Positions 32,676 through 41,427 of a stretch of 64,000 bases of DNA are shown in pieces (within the stretch, counting starts at the first letter, position 1; the number at the start of each line of letters is the position of its first letter). The translations under genes and the position numbers were made by a program. The stretch lies in the NCBI GenBank assembly GCA_963921305.4, contig CAWUEX030000002.1, positions 3,348,001 through 3,412,000 of the forward strand. The letters run 5' to 3'. Under the pieces are notes generated by a model. That model saw nothing but the letters and a program-made list of their open reading frames with translations. It had not been told where the DNA came from and made no database searches. This stretch comes from CAWUEX02 sp963921305. Lineage in GTDB: Bacteria; Pseudomonadota; Alphaproteobacteria; Rhodospirillales; Rhodospirillaceae.

Positions 32676-33500
32676 ATGTCTGACCTGATTTCATCGCTCG
32701 GCTTTGAAGAAGGCTTGATGCCGGTCACCGGCGGCAAGCTGCACTATATCGATGGGGGCGAGGGGGACCGCACCATTGTTCTCCTCCACAAGCTTGGTGG
32801 ATGGACGTCCGAATGGCGGTGGGTGATGCCAATCTTGGCGACGCGGATGCGCACGATTGCAGTTGACCTCACCGGTCACGGCGCGACTCAGATGGATGGC
32901 GAGCCACCCTTCATTGTCACCCAAGAGGAGATGTCGGCACAGCTGATGTCGTTGCTTGACTCTCTGGGGGTCGAACAAGCCGCCATGGCCGGTAGTTCCA
33001 TCGGCGGATGCGTGGCGACGGTATGTGCGGCGTTTTGGCCTGAGCGCGTGTCACATTTGATTACTGTTGGCTCGGCGCTGGCCGGTTCCGCGGACAGAAG
33101 TGGTCTCAGGCAGGCAGCCGAACAAGCGATCGCGGACGGGCTCTTCGATGAACAGGAAAACCCCTTGCCGCGAGATCCGTCCTACATGGAACGGATTTTT
33201 GGCATGCAGGACCCGGCACACATGGAGGAAATGACTCTCAGCCGCAAAGCTGCGGGACGGTGGATACAGCCCTCTGCTCGCGGTGTCGGCGTGTTTGACT
33301 ACCTCAGGGTCTTGCCGCGAATCTCAGCGCCGATGTTGATGATGGATGGCGACCGGGGCGGCTATGGCCGGTTTGTTGACGAGGCCCTGGCCTTGGTTGT
33401 CAACGGGCAGAGTGAGACCATCACAGATGCCAGTGCTTTTCCACATCAAGACAAGCCGGAAGAGACCGCGACCTCGATCATGACTTTCCTGGAAGCTTAG
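32676..33500 (+). CDS. Alpha/beta hydrolase with intact Ser nucleophile
   Basis: A 274-residue soluble hydrolase. HGG-type entry is TIVLLHKLGGWTSEWRW, then IAVDLTGHGATQMDGEPPF. The elbow MAGSSIGGCVATVCA gives GSSIG with Ser in the right place. A late DASAFPHQDKPEE has the catalytic His in FPHQDKPE, and Asp is probably in MLMMDGDRGGYG. It is thus a normal member, unlike two relatives in this window. I chose the ATG preceded by GAGGGGAC and not the longer frame. Substrate unknown; esters or C-C bonds are possible. Confidence 0.85.
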   Translation: MSDLISSLGFEEGLMPVTGGKLHYIDGGEGDRTIVLLHKLGGWTSEWRWVMPILATRMRTIAVDLTGHGATQMDGEPPFIVTQEEMSAQLMSLLDSLGVEQAAMAGSSIGGCVATVCAAFWPERVSHLITVGSALAGSADRSGLRQAAEQAIADGLFDEQENPLPRDPSYMERIFGMQDPAHMEEMTLSRKAAGRWIQPSARGVGVFDYLRVLPRISAPMLMMDGDRGGYGRFVDEALALVVNGQSETITDASAFPHQDKPEETATSIMTFLEA

Positions 33501-34466
33501 CTAGGCCTGCCAACGCTTGCTGAATTCCAGGCGTTCACCCTCGGGCCCCAGAGCACAGAACGCGCGACCGCCGCCGTAGGGTGCTGACTCAACGTTAGCA
33601 GGCTTTGAAAGCACTTTGGCGTGAGGGCTGCTGATTAGAGTAGCGTAAACCTTATCGATATCTTTGCAGGTGAACGCAGTCATGCAACTGCCGCTGTCAA
33701 AGCGATCGGCCACCGGCGGCGTGGGGTCCATGGTTGCCCGGTCGTAACTACGCATTTCAATGCCCCCGAGACCGAAGCCGGGCGCATCCCCTTTAAAGAT
33801 CGACATCCGCACAGGCGGCGTATCTGCCGCGAGGTCCCAGGTGTCATAGAACAAGCCCTCGGTGAGCATATCGTCGAAGACCATGTCCATGCCCAGCGTC
33901 TTGCCGTAAAAGTCACGGCTGGGGCCAGTGTTGTCGACGTCGAGGTGGACATCGAAGATTTGCCCAACCCAGTTGGGGGACTCAGGAAACGCGTAGGTCT
34001 CAGGCTGGGTGACGGCCATGGTGAACATGGCGTGAGTCAGACCCGGCATCTTGCCGTGGAAGAAATCATGCACGTTGGCGCCGGCGTGGGTGAAGTCCGC
34101 CGCTTTGACAGGCTTCACGACCTCGTAATCCAGGTCGGCTTCCATCGCGTCGCATAGCTTCTTCAAGTCTTCTTTGACCACGAGTTCGATGCCGCTCCAG
34201 CGCGTGCTCATGGGTGAGGTGCGGTGACGCTCGCCGCCTTGCACGACCCGAATCATGCCCCGGTCCATGCCACGGGAGCGAACTATCGTGAAGTGATCTC
34301 CGGCACTGCCCGGTGCGATGCCCCACAACCGTTCCAGTGCGCTATCAATTTCGCCCTCACAAAACACCTCCCAGCCGCAGGTCTCCGTCATTAGCCGCAT
34401 GAGGCGTGATGGATCAGGGCAGGCGTGGGTGACGCACGCCATAGAGGTGACGAGGGGCTGAGCCAT
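33501..34466 (-). CDS. VOC (glyoxalase/dioxygenase superfamily) protein
   Basis: A 321-residue protein with repeated vicinal-oxygen-chelate modules. The second half is clearest: IFDVHLDVDNTGPSRDFYGKTLGMDMVFDDM, SIFKGDAPGFGLGGIEM, and CMTAFTCKDIDKVYATLIS ... GGRAFCALGPEGERLEFSKRW (each in pieces). The first half has CVTHACPDPSRLMRLMTETCGWEVF. Metal ligands of VOC enzymes (His and Glu) are partly present (HLD, RLEF). It lies directly after the GHHTG hydrolase gene on the same strand (start possibly TTG three codons earlier), so the two are probably co-expressed. Confidence 0.78.
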   Translation of the reverse strand: MAQPLVTSMACVTHACPDPSRLMRLMTETCGWEVFCEGEIDSALERLWGIAPGSAGDHFTIVRSRGMDRGMIRVVQGGERHRTSPMSTRWSGIELVVKEDLKKLCDAMEADLDYEVVKPVKAADFTHAGANVHDFFHGKMPGLTHAMFTMAVTQPETYAFPESPNWVGQIFDVHLDVDNTGPSRDFYGKTLGMDMVFDDMLTEGLFYDTWDLAADTPPVRMSIFKGDAPGFGLGGIEMRSYDRATMDPTPPVADRFDSGSCMTAFTCKDIDKVYATLISSPHAKVLSKPANVESAPYGGGRAFCALGPEGERLEFSKRWQA

Positions 34467-34475
34467 CGGCAGCAA

Positions 34476-35282
34476 TTACCCTTTGAGGAAATCTCTCACA
34501 GCCCCGACCCATTCATCGGGGATGAGGTCGGTGGGATCGATACCGCCGTTTTCCAGCACAGTCATTTCAAAGTCGGGCCGCATCTCTTTGGTCTTTTGCG
34601 CTTGCGGGAAAATGACGTCATCGGAGTTGGTGAGGATCAGGGTGCGATGTTTGATCTTCGGGATTGCCGCGTTGTGGTCGTAAACGAAGGCCGCGTGATG
34701 GCCATACCAAAACGGCGCAAACCCTTGCAGCTGCTCAATCACAAATCGCGTGACAAGGGCTGGATCTGTGTCGTCGCGCAGCCATTTGATGCGGTTCACA
34801 AACAACTCTTGCAGATGGCGCCCGTCGCGATGATGGGTGAACTTCTTTTCGACCTTCTCGACGATGTCGTCCATGAAGGCCTTGCGTTCTTCCTCGGTGA
34901 GCGGCACCGGGCCGGCCATGATCAGGTTGTCGACGCGGTCCGGAAACTGCAGCGAGACCTCGGTGGCAATCAAAGCACCGGTGTGATGCCCAAGGATATC
35001 TGCTTTGGCGATACCGAGGTGGTCCATCACAGCGGGCACAACTTTGGCATAATCCTCAACCGTGGGAACGAAACCGGGATCATCCGACATGCCGAACCCG
35101 GGGGTGTCTATGCCGACGGCGCGAAATCCAGCCTCTGCGAGGCGGCCATAAACGTTATCGTATTGGCGGGAGGTCAGGGGCGCCTGATGGCACAGGATGA
35201 GCGGAGACCCATCGCCTCCAGTGTCTTGAAAGTGAACTTGACCAAAGGGTCCATCGGCATAGCCGCGGCGAGGACGGGACAT
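34476..35282 (-). CDS. Alpha/beta-hydrolase-fold protein with GHHTG elbow
   Basis: A 268-residue soluble protein. PLILCHQAPLTSRQYDNVYGRL, VGIDTPGFGMSDDP and ADILGHHTGALIATEVSLQFPDRV show the fold. The nucleophile position carries His (GHHTG) in place of Ser. At the C-terminal His position the sequence is ENGGIDPTDLIPDEW, again without the usual His. The same family with HTG in the elbow is widespread in proteobacteria as I recall, so this is a family trait rather than decay. The chemistry is unknown. It leads a two-gene unit with the VOC gene and is divergent from the MFS genes. Confidence 0.8.
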   Translation of the reverse strand: MSRPRRGYADGPFGQVHFQDTGGDGSPLILCHQAPLTSRQYDNVYGRLAEAGFRAVGIDTPGFGMSDDPGFVPTVEDYAKVVPAVMDHLGIAKADILGHHTGALIATEVSLQFPDRVDNLIMAGPVPLTEEERKAFMDDIVEKVEKKFTHHRDGRHLQELFVNRIKWLRDDTDPALVTRFVIEQLQGFAPFWYGHHAAFVYDHNAAIPKIKHRTLILTNSDDVIFPQAQKTKEMRPDFEMTVLENGGIDPTDLIPDEWVGAVRDFLKG

Positions 35283-35502
35283 TGAATTGCTCTCCGAAAG
35301 AGGTGGGGCTCTCAGGAACCTATACCAGGCTCATTGGGTCTTGGAAGGTGAGTTCGCAGCAGTGTTTAGGCCTATGCGCCAAACGAACGCTTGTCGTCCG
35401 CCACTCTTGCGGTTGTTGTTTGAAACAGGTCAAATCCGCTCCCCTTTGAGTGAGTTCGTAATCTTCGTGACTTCTGCCCCGCCGCCCACACCGCAGTCGT
35501 TG

Positions 35503-36738
35503 ATGTCAGACACCGGAAAACTACCGTTTTCCGTCAGTGCGACTCTGTTTTACGCAGTCATGATCATGGTCGTGGGGCAGGCGTTCCTGTTCACGATTCT
35601 GCCGCCGATCGGGCGTCAGGTGGGGATGGCGGACTATCAAATCGGTTTGGTGATGTCGGTTCACGGCCTGTTCATGCTGTTCACTGGGCCCATGTGGGGC
35701 GCCGCCAGTGAAACCTGGGGACGGCGCCGCGTAATTGTAATCGGCGGCGCGACCTTTGTAGTGTCGGTCATCATGTTCGGCCTGATTGTGGACGCCGCAC
35801 TCCAAGGTCTTGTTGGCGGCATGACGGTACTGTGGCTATTGGTTGGATCGCGGGCGCTGTTCGCGCTGGGGGCCGGGGCAGTGACTCCCGCCGCGATGGC
35901 GTTGGCGGCCGACATGTCCTCTCGCGAGATGCGTCTGCGAGCCATATCTATGCTCACCGCCGCGACCAGCATGGGCGCAATTATCGGGCCCTCGGTCTCA
36001 GCTTTCTTCACCAGTTTAGGGTTGTCGGCGCCGTTCTACATCATCGCGTTCGCCGGCCTCATAATCCTGCTCACTGCGAAGGTTTTTCTGCCAAAGACGC
36101 AGGCATCGCAGAGCAGTTCAGGCGGCAGTTATCGCTACCTTCTCAAAGGCCCGATTCTCAAAATCGCGATCAGCGCCGTGTTTTTCATGTGCGGCACCTA
36201 TGGGACGTTTTCCATCGTCGGGTTTTTTGTTCAGGACAGGTTTTCGCTTGAACCGGTACCCGCGGCCCAGGCGATGGGCCTCGGTTTAATGTGTGCCGCG
36301 TCGGCGAACGTATTTGTGCAAGCGTTCCTGCTGCGCCGCATCAACCAGAGTGCGAAAACGTTGATTCTCATCGGCGTCGTTCTGACGGTCGCTTCAATTG
36401 CCATGATATGGTTCGCAGATACGCGGCCTATGTTTCTCCTGGCGATGATGACCAACGGGCTAGGAATGGGATTCTCCATGCCGGCAATCAATACGTCTCT
36501 ATCTTTGGCGGCTGGACCGGAGGCGCAAGGGCGCGTGGCAGGTATCTCGACATCGTGTCAAGCCATCGCCTTTTTGGTCGCCCCAGCCAGTGCGGCGGCA
36601 CTGTATCAGGGCATTGAATGGTCTCCGTTCGTTTTGGGAATCGCCGTGAGCGTTATCTCCCTCGTGTTTTTCTTGGCGACGCCAATTGCCGACGTTCGCA
36701 AACCCAATCAACTCGATGCGGGAGTCGCACCGACATGA
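35503..36738 (+). CDS. MFS transporter, first of a tandem pair
   Basis: A 411-residue membrane protein with about 12 helices. The internal MFS signature is MWGAASETWGRRRVIVIGG after helix 2, and AADMSSREMRLRAISMLTAATSMGAIIGPSVSAFF (in part) resembles the drug-efflux (TCR/Tet) and sugar-efflux subfamilies. The start SDTGKLPFSVSATLFYAV is chosen because upstream sequence in the same frame is not protein-like. Its stop overlaps the next start (ATGA). Substrate unknown; efflux is more likely than uptake by motif. Confidence 0.85.
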   Translation: MSDTGKLPFSVSATLFYAVMIMVVGQAFLFTILPPIGRQVGMADYQIGLVMSVHGLFMLFTGPMWGAASETWGRRRVIVIGGATFVVSVIMFGLIVDAALQGLVGGMTVLWLLVGSRALFALGAGAVTPAAMALAADMSSREMRLRAISMLTAATSMGAIIGPSVSAFFTSLGLSAPFYIIAFAGLIILLTAKVFLPKTQASQSSSGGSYRYLLKGPILKIAISAVFFMCGTYGTFSIVGFFVQDRFSLEPVPAAQAMGLGLMCAASANVFVQAFLLRRINQSAKTLILIGVVLTVASIAMIWFADTRPMFLLAMMTNGLGMGFSMPAINTSLSLAAGPEAQGRVAGISTSCQAIAFLVAPASAAALYQGIEWSPFVLGIAVSVISLVFFLATPIADVRKPNQLDAGVAPT

Positions 36739-37976
36739 GCGATACGACGGCATCGATGCACCCGCCGCCTGCTGCCGATAGTGTCAAAGCAATCGGACTG
36801 GTGAGTCTGGCGCACCTTTACAGCCATTTCATATTCTTTGTTCTGCCGCCGTTGTTTCCGCTACTGCGAGACGATTTATCGGTTAGCTACACCGAATTAG
36901 GTTTGTTGCTGGTTGTGTTTAATCTGGTCACCGGGCTGACTCAGATGCCGGTGGGCGTGATCGTCGACCGCCTGGATGCCCCCAAACTGCTTACCGCTGC
37001 CGTCGCGCTTCAAGGACTCGCACTCATTGGAATCGGGTGGGTGCCATCATACTGGATGATGATGGCGATGATGATTCCGGCAGGTCTTGCGAACGCTGTC
37101 TATCATCCTGCGGACTACACGATTCTCAATCGTTCTGTCGCACCGCAAATGATGGGGCGGGCCTTTAGCATCCATACAGTTTCGGGGTTCGGTGGGGGAG
37201 CAATCGCGCCGCTGACCATGGTTGGTCTGGCCGCCACCGTAGGCTGGCAGTGGGCGGTTGTTGCCATTGGTGTGGTGGGGTTGGCGATTGCTATGATTCT
37301 ACTGGCGAACAAGCGAATACTTGTCGATGTGGAAGGTCCTAGCGAAGGCGAGGACCGCGAAGAAAAGAGCCTGTCTCTAAAATCGACCTTATCTCTGTTG
37401 CTCTCGATGCCCATATTGATGGGTTTCGTATTCTGGCTTTTCATTTCTGTGGCGAACAAAGGTGTCTCGTACTTCTCTGTGTCCGCTTTCGATCAGCTGT
37501 ACGGCATGCCGCTTTCCACCGCGAACTTATCTTTAACTGCGTTTTTGGCAACCAGTAGTATTGGGATTCTTATCGGCGGTGTTTTGGGAGACAAGACCAC
37601 CCGGCACGATCTGATTGTTATCCTCGGAACGTTAGTGGCCGGGATGGCTATTCTCACACTAGGGTTTGTTGACCTGGGTGTACTTGGTGTTGTCGTTGCA
37701 ATGACCATCGCCGGACTAAGTTCTGGGCTCACTACACCGTCCCGCGACCTCCTGGTGAGGTCCGTTACGCCGAAGAACGCCGTGGGTGCGGTGTTTGGTT
37801 TTGTTTCAACAGGCCTAAATGTTGGCGGAGTGATCGTTCCCGTAATTTTCGGCTGGCTGCTGGATATTCAGGCGGCAATGTGGGTGTTCGTAATTGCCGG
37901 AGTCTTCCAAATCGCGATCATCTTGACTGTGTTTGGCATGAAAGCCGCGTCGGCTAGCGAGCAGACCCGAGCCTAA
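36735..37976 (+). CDS. MFS transporter, second of a tandem pair
   Basis: A 413-residue membrane protein starting with the ATG that overlaps the upstream stop, so translation is coupled. About 12 helices; SLAHLYSHFIFFVLPPLFPLLRDDL and LTQMPVGVIVDRLDAPKLL identify an FSR-like (fosmidomycin resistance/nitrate-type) MFS group. AVYHPADYTILNRSVAPQMMGRAFSIHTVSGF is characteristic of this group (quoted in part: YHPADYT). Two MFS genes translated as a unit could work as alternative routes for import and export of one compound family. Confidence 0.85.
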   Translation: MSDTTASMHPPPAADSVKAIGLVSLAHLYSHFIFFVLPPLFPLLRDDLSVSYTELGLLLVVFNLVTGLTQMPVGVIVDRLDAPKLLTAAVALQGLALIGIGWVPSYWMMMAMMIPAGLANAVYHPADYTILNRSVAPQMMGRAFSIHTVSGFGGGAIAPLTMVGLAATVGWQWAVVAIGVVGLAIAMILLANKRILVDVEGPSEGEDREEKSLSLKSTLSLLLSMPILMGFVFWLFISVANKGVSYFSVSAFDQLYGMPLSTANLSLTAFLATSSIGILIGGVLGDKTTRHDLIVILGTLVAGMAILTLGFVDLGVLGVVVAMTIAGLSSGLTTPSRDLLVRSVTPKNAVGAVFGFVSTGLNVGGVIVPVIFGWLLDIQAAMWVFVIAGVFQIAIILTVFGMKAASASEQTRA

Positions 37977-37992
37977 ATCACTTTGGCTATGA

Positions 37993-38802
37993 TCAATCCG
38001 GTTTTGATCCCGCCTTGAGAAACGAGCGGCACAAACCGAACTCGCTGAACTTTTTGATTTTTTCAATCAAACCCTCGTTTAACTGTGTGCCCGAGGACAA
38101 AAGAAGTTCATCGTTTTCACCCTTGATGTCTTCAGCCAGAATCATGCCAGGCAACAGGTCTTTGAGCCAGAAGGAGCGCACGTTATCTATCTTAGTTTCT
38201 TCGACAATCTCACTTTGCATCTTTTCGATGCTGAGCAGCAACTCGGCTTTTTCCTTATCTTTAGGACTTATGACGACGGCGGCTTTGGGCTTGCGTGGTC
38301 CTTCCTCTTTGGCGGCTTTCTTTTTCTTAGCAGGCGCTGGCAGCTTGACCTTGGCGTAGGTTTCAACTGACTTAATGTCCCGGTCCCGGTCGATCGCCAC
38401 TTTGAGAGCGTTGGTGATTGACGCCACTGTTAGGGGGATGACCAACAACCCGTCGGCATCCAAAGCACCAGCCAAGTCAATCATCGTCTTGTTGGGTGGC
38501 GGCGAGACCAAAATGACGCGCGAATCCCGTGGGCACCGGGGAATAGCGCCGGACCGAATCTCTTGGAGAAAATGAAATCCGCTGGTCGGCGGATTGACCA
38601 CGGTGACCAAGACAATATCGTAAGGGTCCACACGGCCAGACATGTTCGACCGCGCTTCCTTAAGAGTCTTCGTGACGGTTAGGCGTCCGGGTTTGAGGTC
38701 TTCAATAAGCGGAACGATGATCTTACGGCTTGTGTCATTGGGATCGACAACAATGACCCCGTGGTCCGTAAGAAAAGAGTCTGATCGGTACATAGATGTC
38801 AT
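37993..38802 (-). CDS. Receiver-like protein lacking the phospho-acceptor Asp
   Basis: A 269-residue protein. Residues 14-140 have the receiver outline: VIVVDPNDTSRKIIVPLIEDL, then YDIVLVTVVNPPTSGFHFLQEIR at the place of D-P-x-x-G, then VILVSPPPNKTMIDLAGALDADGLLVIPLT. The residue after the third strand is not Asp (VTVVNPP). A Lys/Ala-rich linker follows (KKKKAAKEE). The C-terminal LLPGMILAEDIKGENDELLLSSG...LNEGLIEKIKKF resembles the small domain often attached to HD-GYP phosphodiesterases, but no HD-GYP is present. It is likely a phosphorylation-independent signalling partner. Confidence 0.72.
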   Translation of the reverse strand: MTSMYRSDSFLTDHGVIVVDPNDTSRKIIVPLIEDLKPGRLTVTKTLKEARSNMSGRVDPYDIVLVTVVNPPTSGFHFLQEIRSGAIPRCPRDSRVILVSPPPNKTMIDLAGALDADGLLVIPLTVASITNALKVAIDRDRDIKSVETYAKVKLPAPAKKKKAAKEEGPRKPKAAVVISPKDKEKAELLLSIEKMQSEIVEETKIDNVRSFWLKDLLPGMILAEDIKGENDELLLSSGTQLNEGLIEKIKKFSEFGLCRSFLKAGSKPD

Positions 38803-38879
38803 ATGTGCACCGGCACCAAGATAATTCTGCTAGTTGGTAGACGCGACGAGTGGGTACAAACCTCTAGGCCTGTTTAATT

Positions 38880-38917
38880 AACTTGAGATGAACGTTGAGG
38901 TTAATCAACCTCAAGTT
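38880..38917. promoter_or_regulatory. Nested inverted repeats between receiver-like and DUF1838 genes
   Basis: AACTTGAG at 38880-38887 and CTCAAGTT at 38910-38917 form an outer repeat. TTGAGGTT at 38895-38902 and AACCTCAA at 38907-38914 form an inner, competing 8-bp hairpin with an AATC loop. The two folds are mutually exclusive in part. The area is A/T-rich (38810-38990) and lies upstream of the receiver-like gene and downstream of the DUF1838 gene, both on the minus strand. It may be a terminator/attenuator or an operator; no T-run was seen. Confidence 0.4.
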
Positions 38918-38992
38918 ATCAGTTTTCCTGATGATTTAGATATCGGTAACCCGCTTTGGGTGTAATCACCGTATAGCAGCTTTACCTATGGT

Positions 38993-39844
38993 TTAGGTGT
39001 CGATGAGAGCTCGCGGATCGGCATAGGCCTCCGGGAACATATCCTTCATTAAATCCCGCCAGACCGTCGGCATACCGTCCATCGACTGTACTTTGCGCCC
39101 AAACCCGCGCGAGACGTAATTTCCCGGGTGATCGCCCATATTTAACCACGTCGGCCATGTGTTGATATCATTGAATATCTGGGTCGCCGACGCGTTTTTG
39201 ACATCGGGATTGGAGACCTCACTAATGGATCCATGGAAGGTGAACCAGTCGTTCACCTGAGCCAACCGGCCTTCACCGGTGAGGGGCTCGGCGCGAAAGC
39301 CGGTATCGGCCTGAATCCAGACGTCATCGCCGATGACCCAAGCCGGCCCGATATCACCGTACTCCGTCATGCGGTACCCTTCGCGCGGCGCGCGTTCGTA
39401 TTCGAGGCCGTCAACAGTGAAGTACCGTTTGCTGTTGCCTAACCGCGGCGGCCGGATATCGACTGTCTCGCCCGTGTAGGGGTTGTTGAAGCGCTCCAGC
39501 AACTTGCCGCTTTGAATGTCCGTATAAAAGATGGCGCTCAGGGTTTTGACCTCGTACTCACCGTTCGCGACGTCTTTGGCGGTGGAAATAAACCCGACAT
39601 TCATATCCCAGAAGGGAGTGAATTGGCTGTCAACAAGCCCGTTGCGACGCGCCTGTATGTACCAAATCACCAGAGAGTCATCGTAGGTGTAGTTGAGCTT
39701 GCGATGGATCACCGCACGATCCGCCGGTAGGTTCGGATTCAGCAGGGTATGACCGTCGGCCGCCGCGCGCTGCGGCAAGGATAGGCCTGCCGCGCTCGTC
39801 ATCGCAGCTGCACTTACTCCTTTTAGAACATCTCTGCGTTTCAT
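38993..39844 (-). CDS. DUF1838 family protein, Tat-exported
   Basis: A 283-residue protein starting KRRDVLKGVSAAAMTSAAG, a classic Tat signal, with GGGAGAGG just upstream of the ATG. DUF1838 features are FNNPYTGETVDIRPPRLG, DVWIQADTGFRAEP, TWPTWLNMGDHPGNYVSRGFGRKVQSMDGMP (in pieces) and LMKDMFPEAYADPRALI. This is the most canonical member in the window. It is divergent from an exported amidohydrolase gene. Function unknown. Confidence 0.87.
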   Translation of the reverse strand: MKRRDVLKGVSAAAMTSAAGLSLPQRAAADGHTLLNPNLPADRAVIHRKLNYTYDDSLVIWYIQARRNGLVDSQFTPFWDMNVGFISTAKDVANGEYEVKTLSAIFYTDIQSGKLLERFNNPYTGETVDIRPPRLGNSKRYFTVDGLEYERAPREGYRMTEYGDIGPAWVIGDDVWIQADTGFRAEPLTGEGRLAQVNDWFTFHGSISEVSNPDVKNASATQIFNDINTWPTWLNMGDHPGNYVSRGFGRKVQSMDGMPTVWRDLMKDMFPEAYADPRALIDT

Positions 39845-39978
39845 TTTATCCTCTCCCGTCACCACGTGGCCTGTGACTCAGCATACCCTTGAGTGCAAAG
39901 CGAAAAATACCTTTTCTCATCGGTCGTAAAGCGTGTGAACGTCGTTTCGACGCGACCCGTGAAGGGAAGGAAAAAGCT

Positions 39979-41334
39979 GTGCGCGCAATGCCGCTCATTT
40001 CCGCCGTGCTGGGGTTAGCGCTGGTTTCCAGCCAGGTCCAGGCCCAGGACATCGTGATATCTGATGTAGTGCTGTTCGATGGTACCGGCCGTGTCACGCA
40101 GTCCGGAGCTTGGGTTTCAGTCACGGACGAGCGGATTATCGGTGTTGGGACCGGGCAGCCCCCAGTTGCGCCGCGCACCATAGACGGCGGGGGACGGTTC
40201 CTGATGCCCGGGCTGATCGATACTCACGTCCACATCGGCGGTGGCCGCCTGCGGCCGGGGGAGGCGGAAGGCAACGGCATGGCGCAACGCCGGGCACGAG
40301 CTGAGCAGAGCTTACAGGGTTACCTCTACAGTGGTGTTACAACCGTATTTGATTCCGGAAACATGCCGGACTTCATCTTTCCTCTGCGGGAAGACGTACG
40401 CTCGGGCGCTATCTTATCCCCGCATGTGCTCGCCACCGGCGGCGTAGTCACAGTTCCAGGAGGCTACGGGTCTGGTCCGGGAGCAACACTCATCGCTGGA
40501 TCTGAGGACTTTGACGGGTTGGACGCGCACCTCGATCTTAAGCCGGACATTGTCAAGGTCTTGCTTGATCCACAGGGCCGGCGCGGCATTCCAGAGGCGC
40601 CTATTTTCACCCCCGAACTATTGCGCGAAGTCGTCGAGCGCATCCATGCCCGGGGAATCAGGGTGACGGCGCATATTCCATCGGAAGCGGAAGCGCGGCT
40701 GGCGATTGAGGCCGGAGTTGACGCGCTTGCGCATTTGCCAGCGCGGACAGCGATGTCTTCTGAGTTTGCCTCTCTTGCGGCTGCGAATCGCGTTCCCATG
40801 GCAACGACGCTCACGGTGTTCAGTAACATCGCGCGGGTTGCAGATAATCCTGAGATGTTTGACTCACCGCTTTACCGTGCAGTCTTGCCGTCCAACCAGC
40901 GTGACCGGCAAAAGACGACGGAGCGCGCCCGTTATATCGATTCAGGGATGTCAGCGTTCTTCTCAAGAATGCTGCCGGGTATGCAGCAGCGTTTGGTGGT
41001 TTTACATCAAGCCGGCGTTCCGCTGGCCATGGGGACGGACCGGTCCGTCGGGCCAACCGTGCATGAGGAACTTCGTCTCATTGTGGAGTCCGGAGTCACA
41101 CCATTTGATGCTTTGGTTATGGCTACAGGTAGTGCCGCAAATTATCTCGGCTTGTCATCGGAAACCGGCACCATTGAGAGGGGTAAACGCGCCGATTTGA
41201 TTTTGTTGCGAGAGGACCCGACGCGAGACATCACGCAGTCGCAGACTGTTGAATGGGTGATGTTGGCGGGGCGCGAAGTGGATCTCGGCGCCCTCAACCT
41301 GCCCGTGAACGAAGAACCGGGTGAGCGCGACTAA
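39979..41334 (+). CDS. Exported amidohydrolase (imidazolonepropionase-like)
   Basis: A 451-residue protein. I use GTG as start, eight bases after GGGAAGG; an ATG three codons later is possible. Signal peptide PLISAVLGLALVSSQVQAQ. The metal-dependent hydrolase has MPGLIDTHVHIGGG (first two His), the lysine region VKVLLDPQGR, RVTAHIPSEAEARLAIEAG (third His), DALAHLPART (fourth His) and AMGTDRSVGPTVHEEL (Asp in GTD). C-terminal GTIERGKRADLILL is standard. Such exported enzymes cleave amides, dipeptides or organophosphate-like esters. The substrate is not evident. Confidence 0.88.
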   Translation: MRAMPLISAVLGLALVSSQVQAQDIVISDVVLFDGTGRVTQSGAWVSVTDERIIGVGTGQPPVAPRTIDGGGRFLMPGLIDTHVHIGGGRLRPGEAEGNGMAQRRARAEQSLQGYLYSGVTTVFDSGNMPDFIFPLREDVRSGAILSPHVLATGGVVTVPGGYGSGPGATLIAGSEDFDGLDAHLDLKPDIVKVLLDPQGRRGIPEAPIFTPELLREVVERIHARGIRVTAHIPSEAEARLAIEAGVDALAHLPARTAMSSEFASLAAANRVPMATTLTVFSNIARVADNPEMFDSPLYRAVLPSNQRDRQKTTERARYIDSGMSAFFSRMLPGMQQRLVVLHQAGVPLAMGTDRSVGPTVHEELRLIVESGVTPFDALVMATGSAANYLGLSSETGTIERGKRADLILLREDPTRDITQSQTVEWVMLAGREVDLGALNLPVNEEPGERD

Positions 41335-41427
41335 CTGGCGGACGCGCCCATATCGGTTTGGCACGGGCATATTGTCGTCGCGTAGGGTATTTTCCGAGCG
41401 CAGATCTAATGTTGGAGAACGCCGCGA

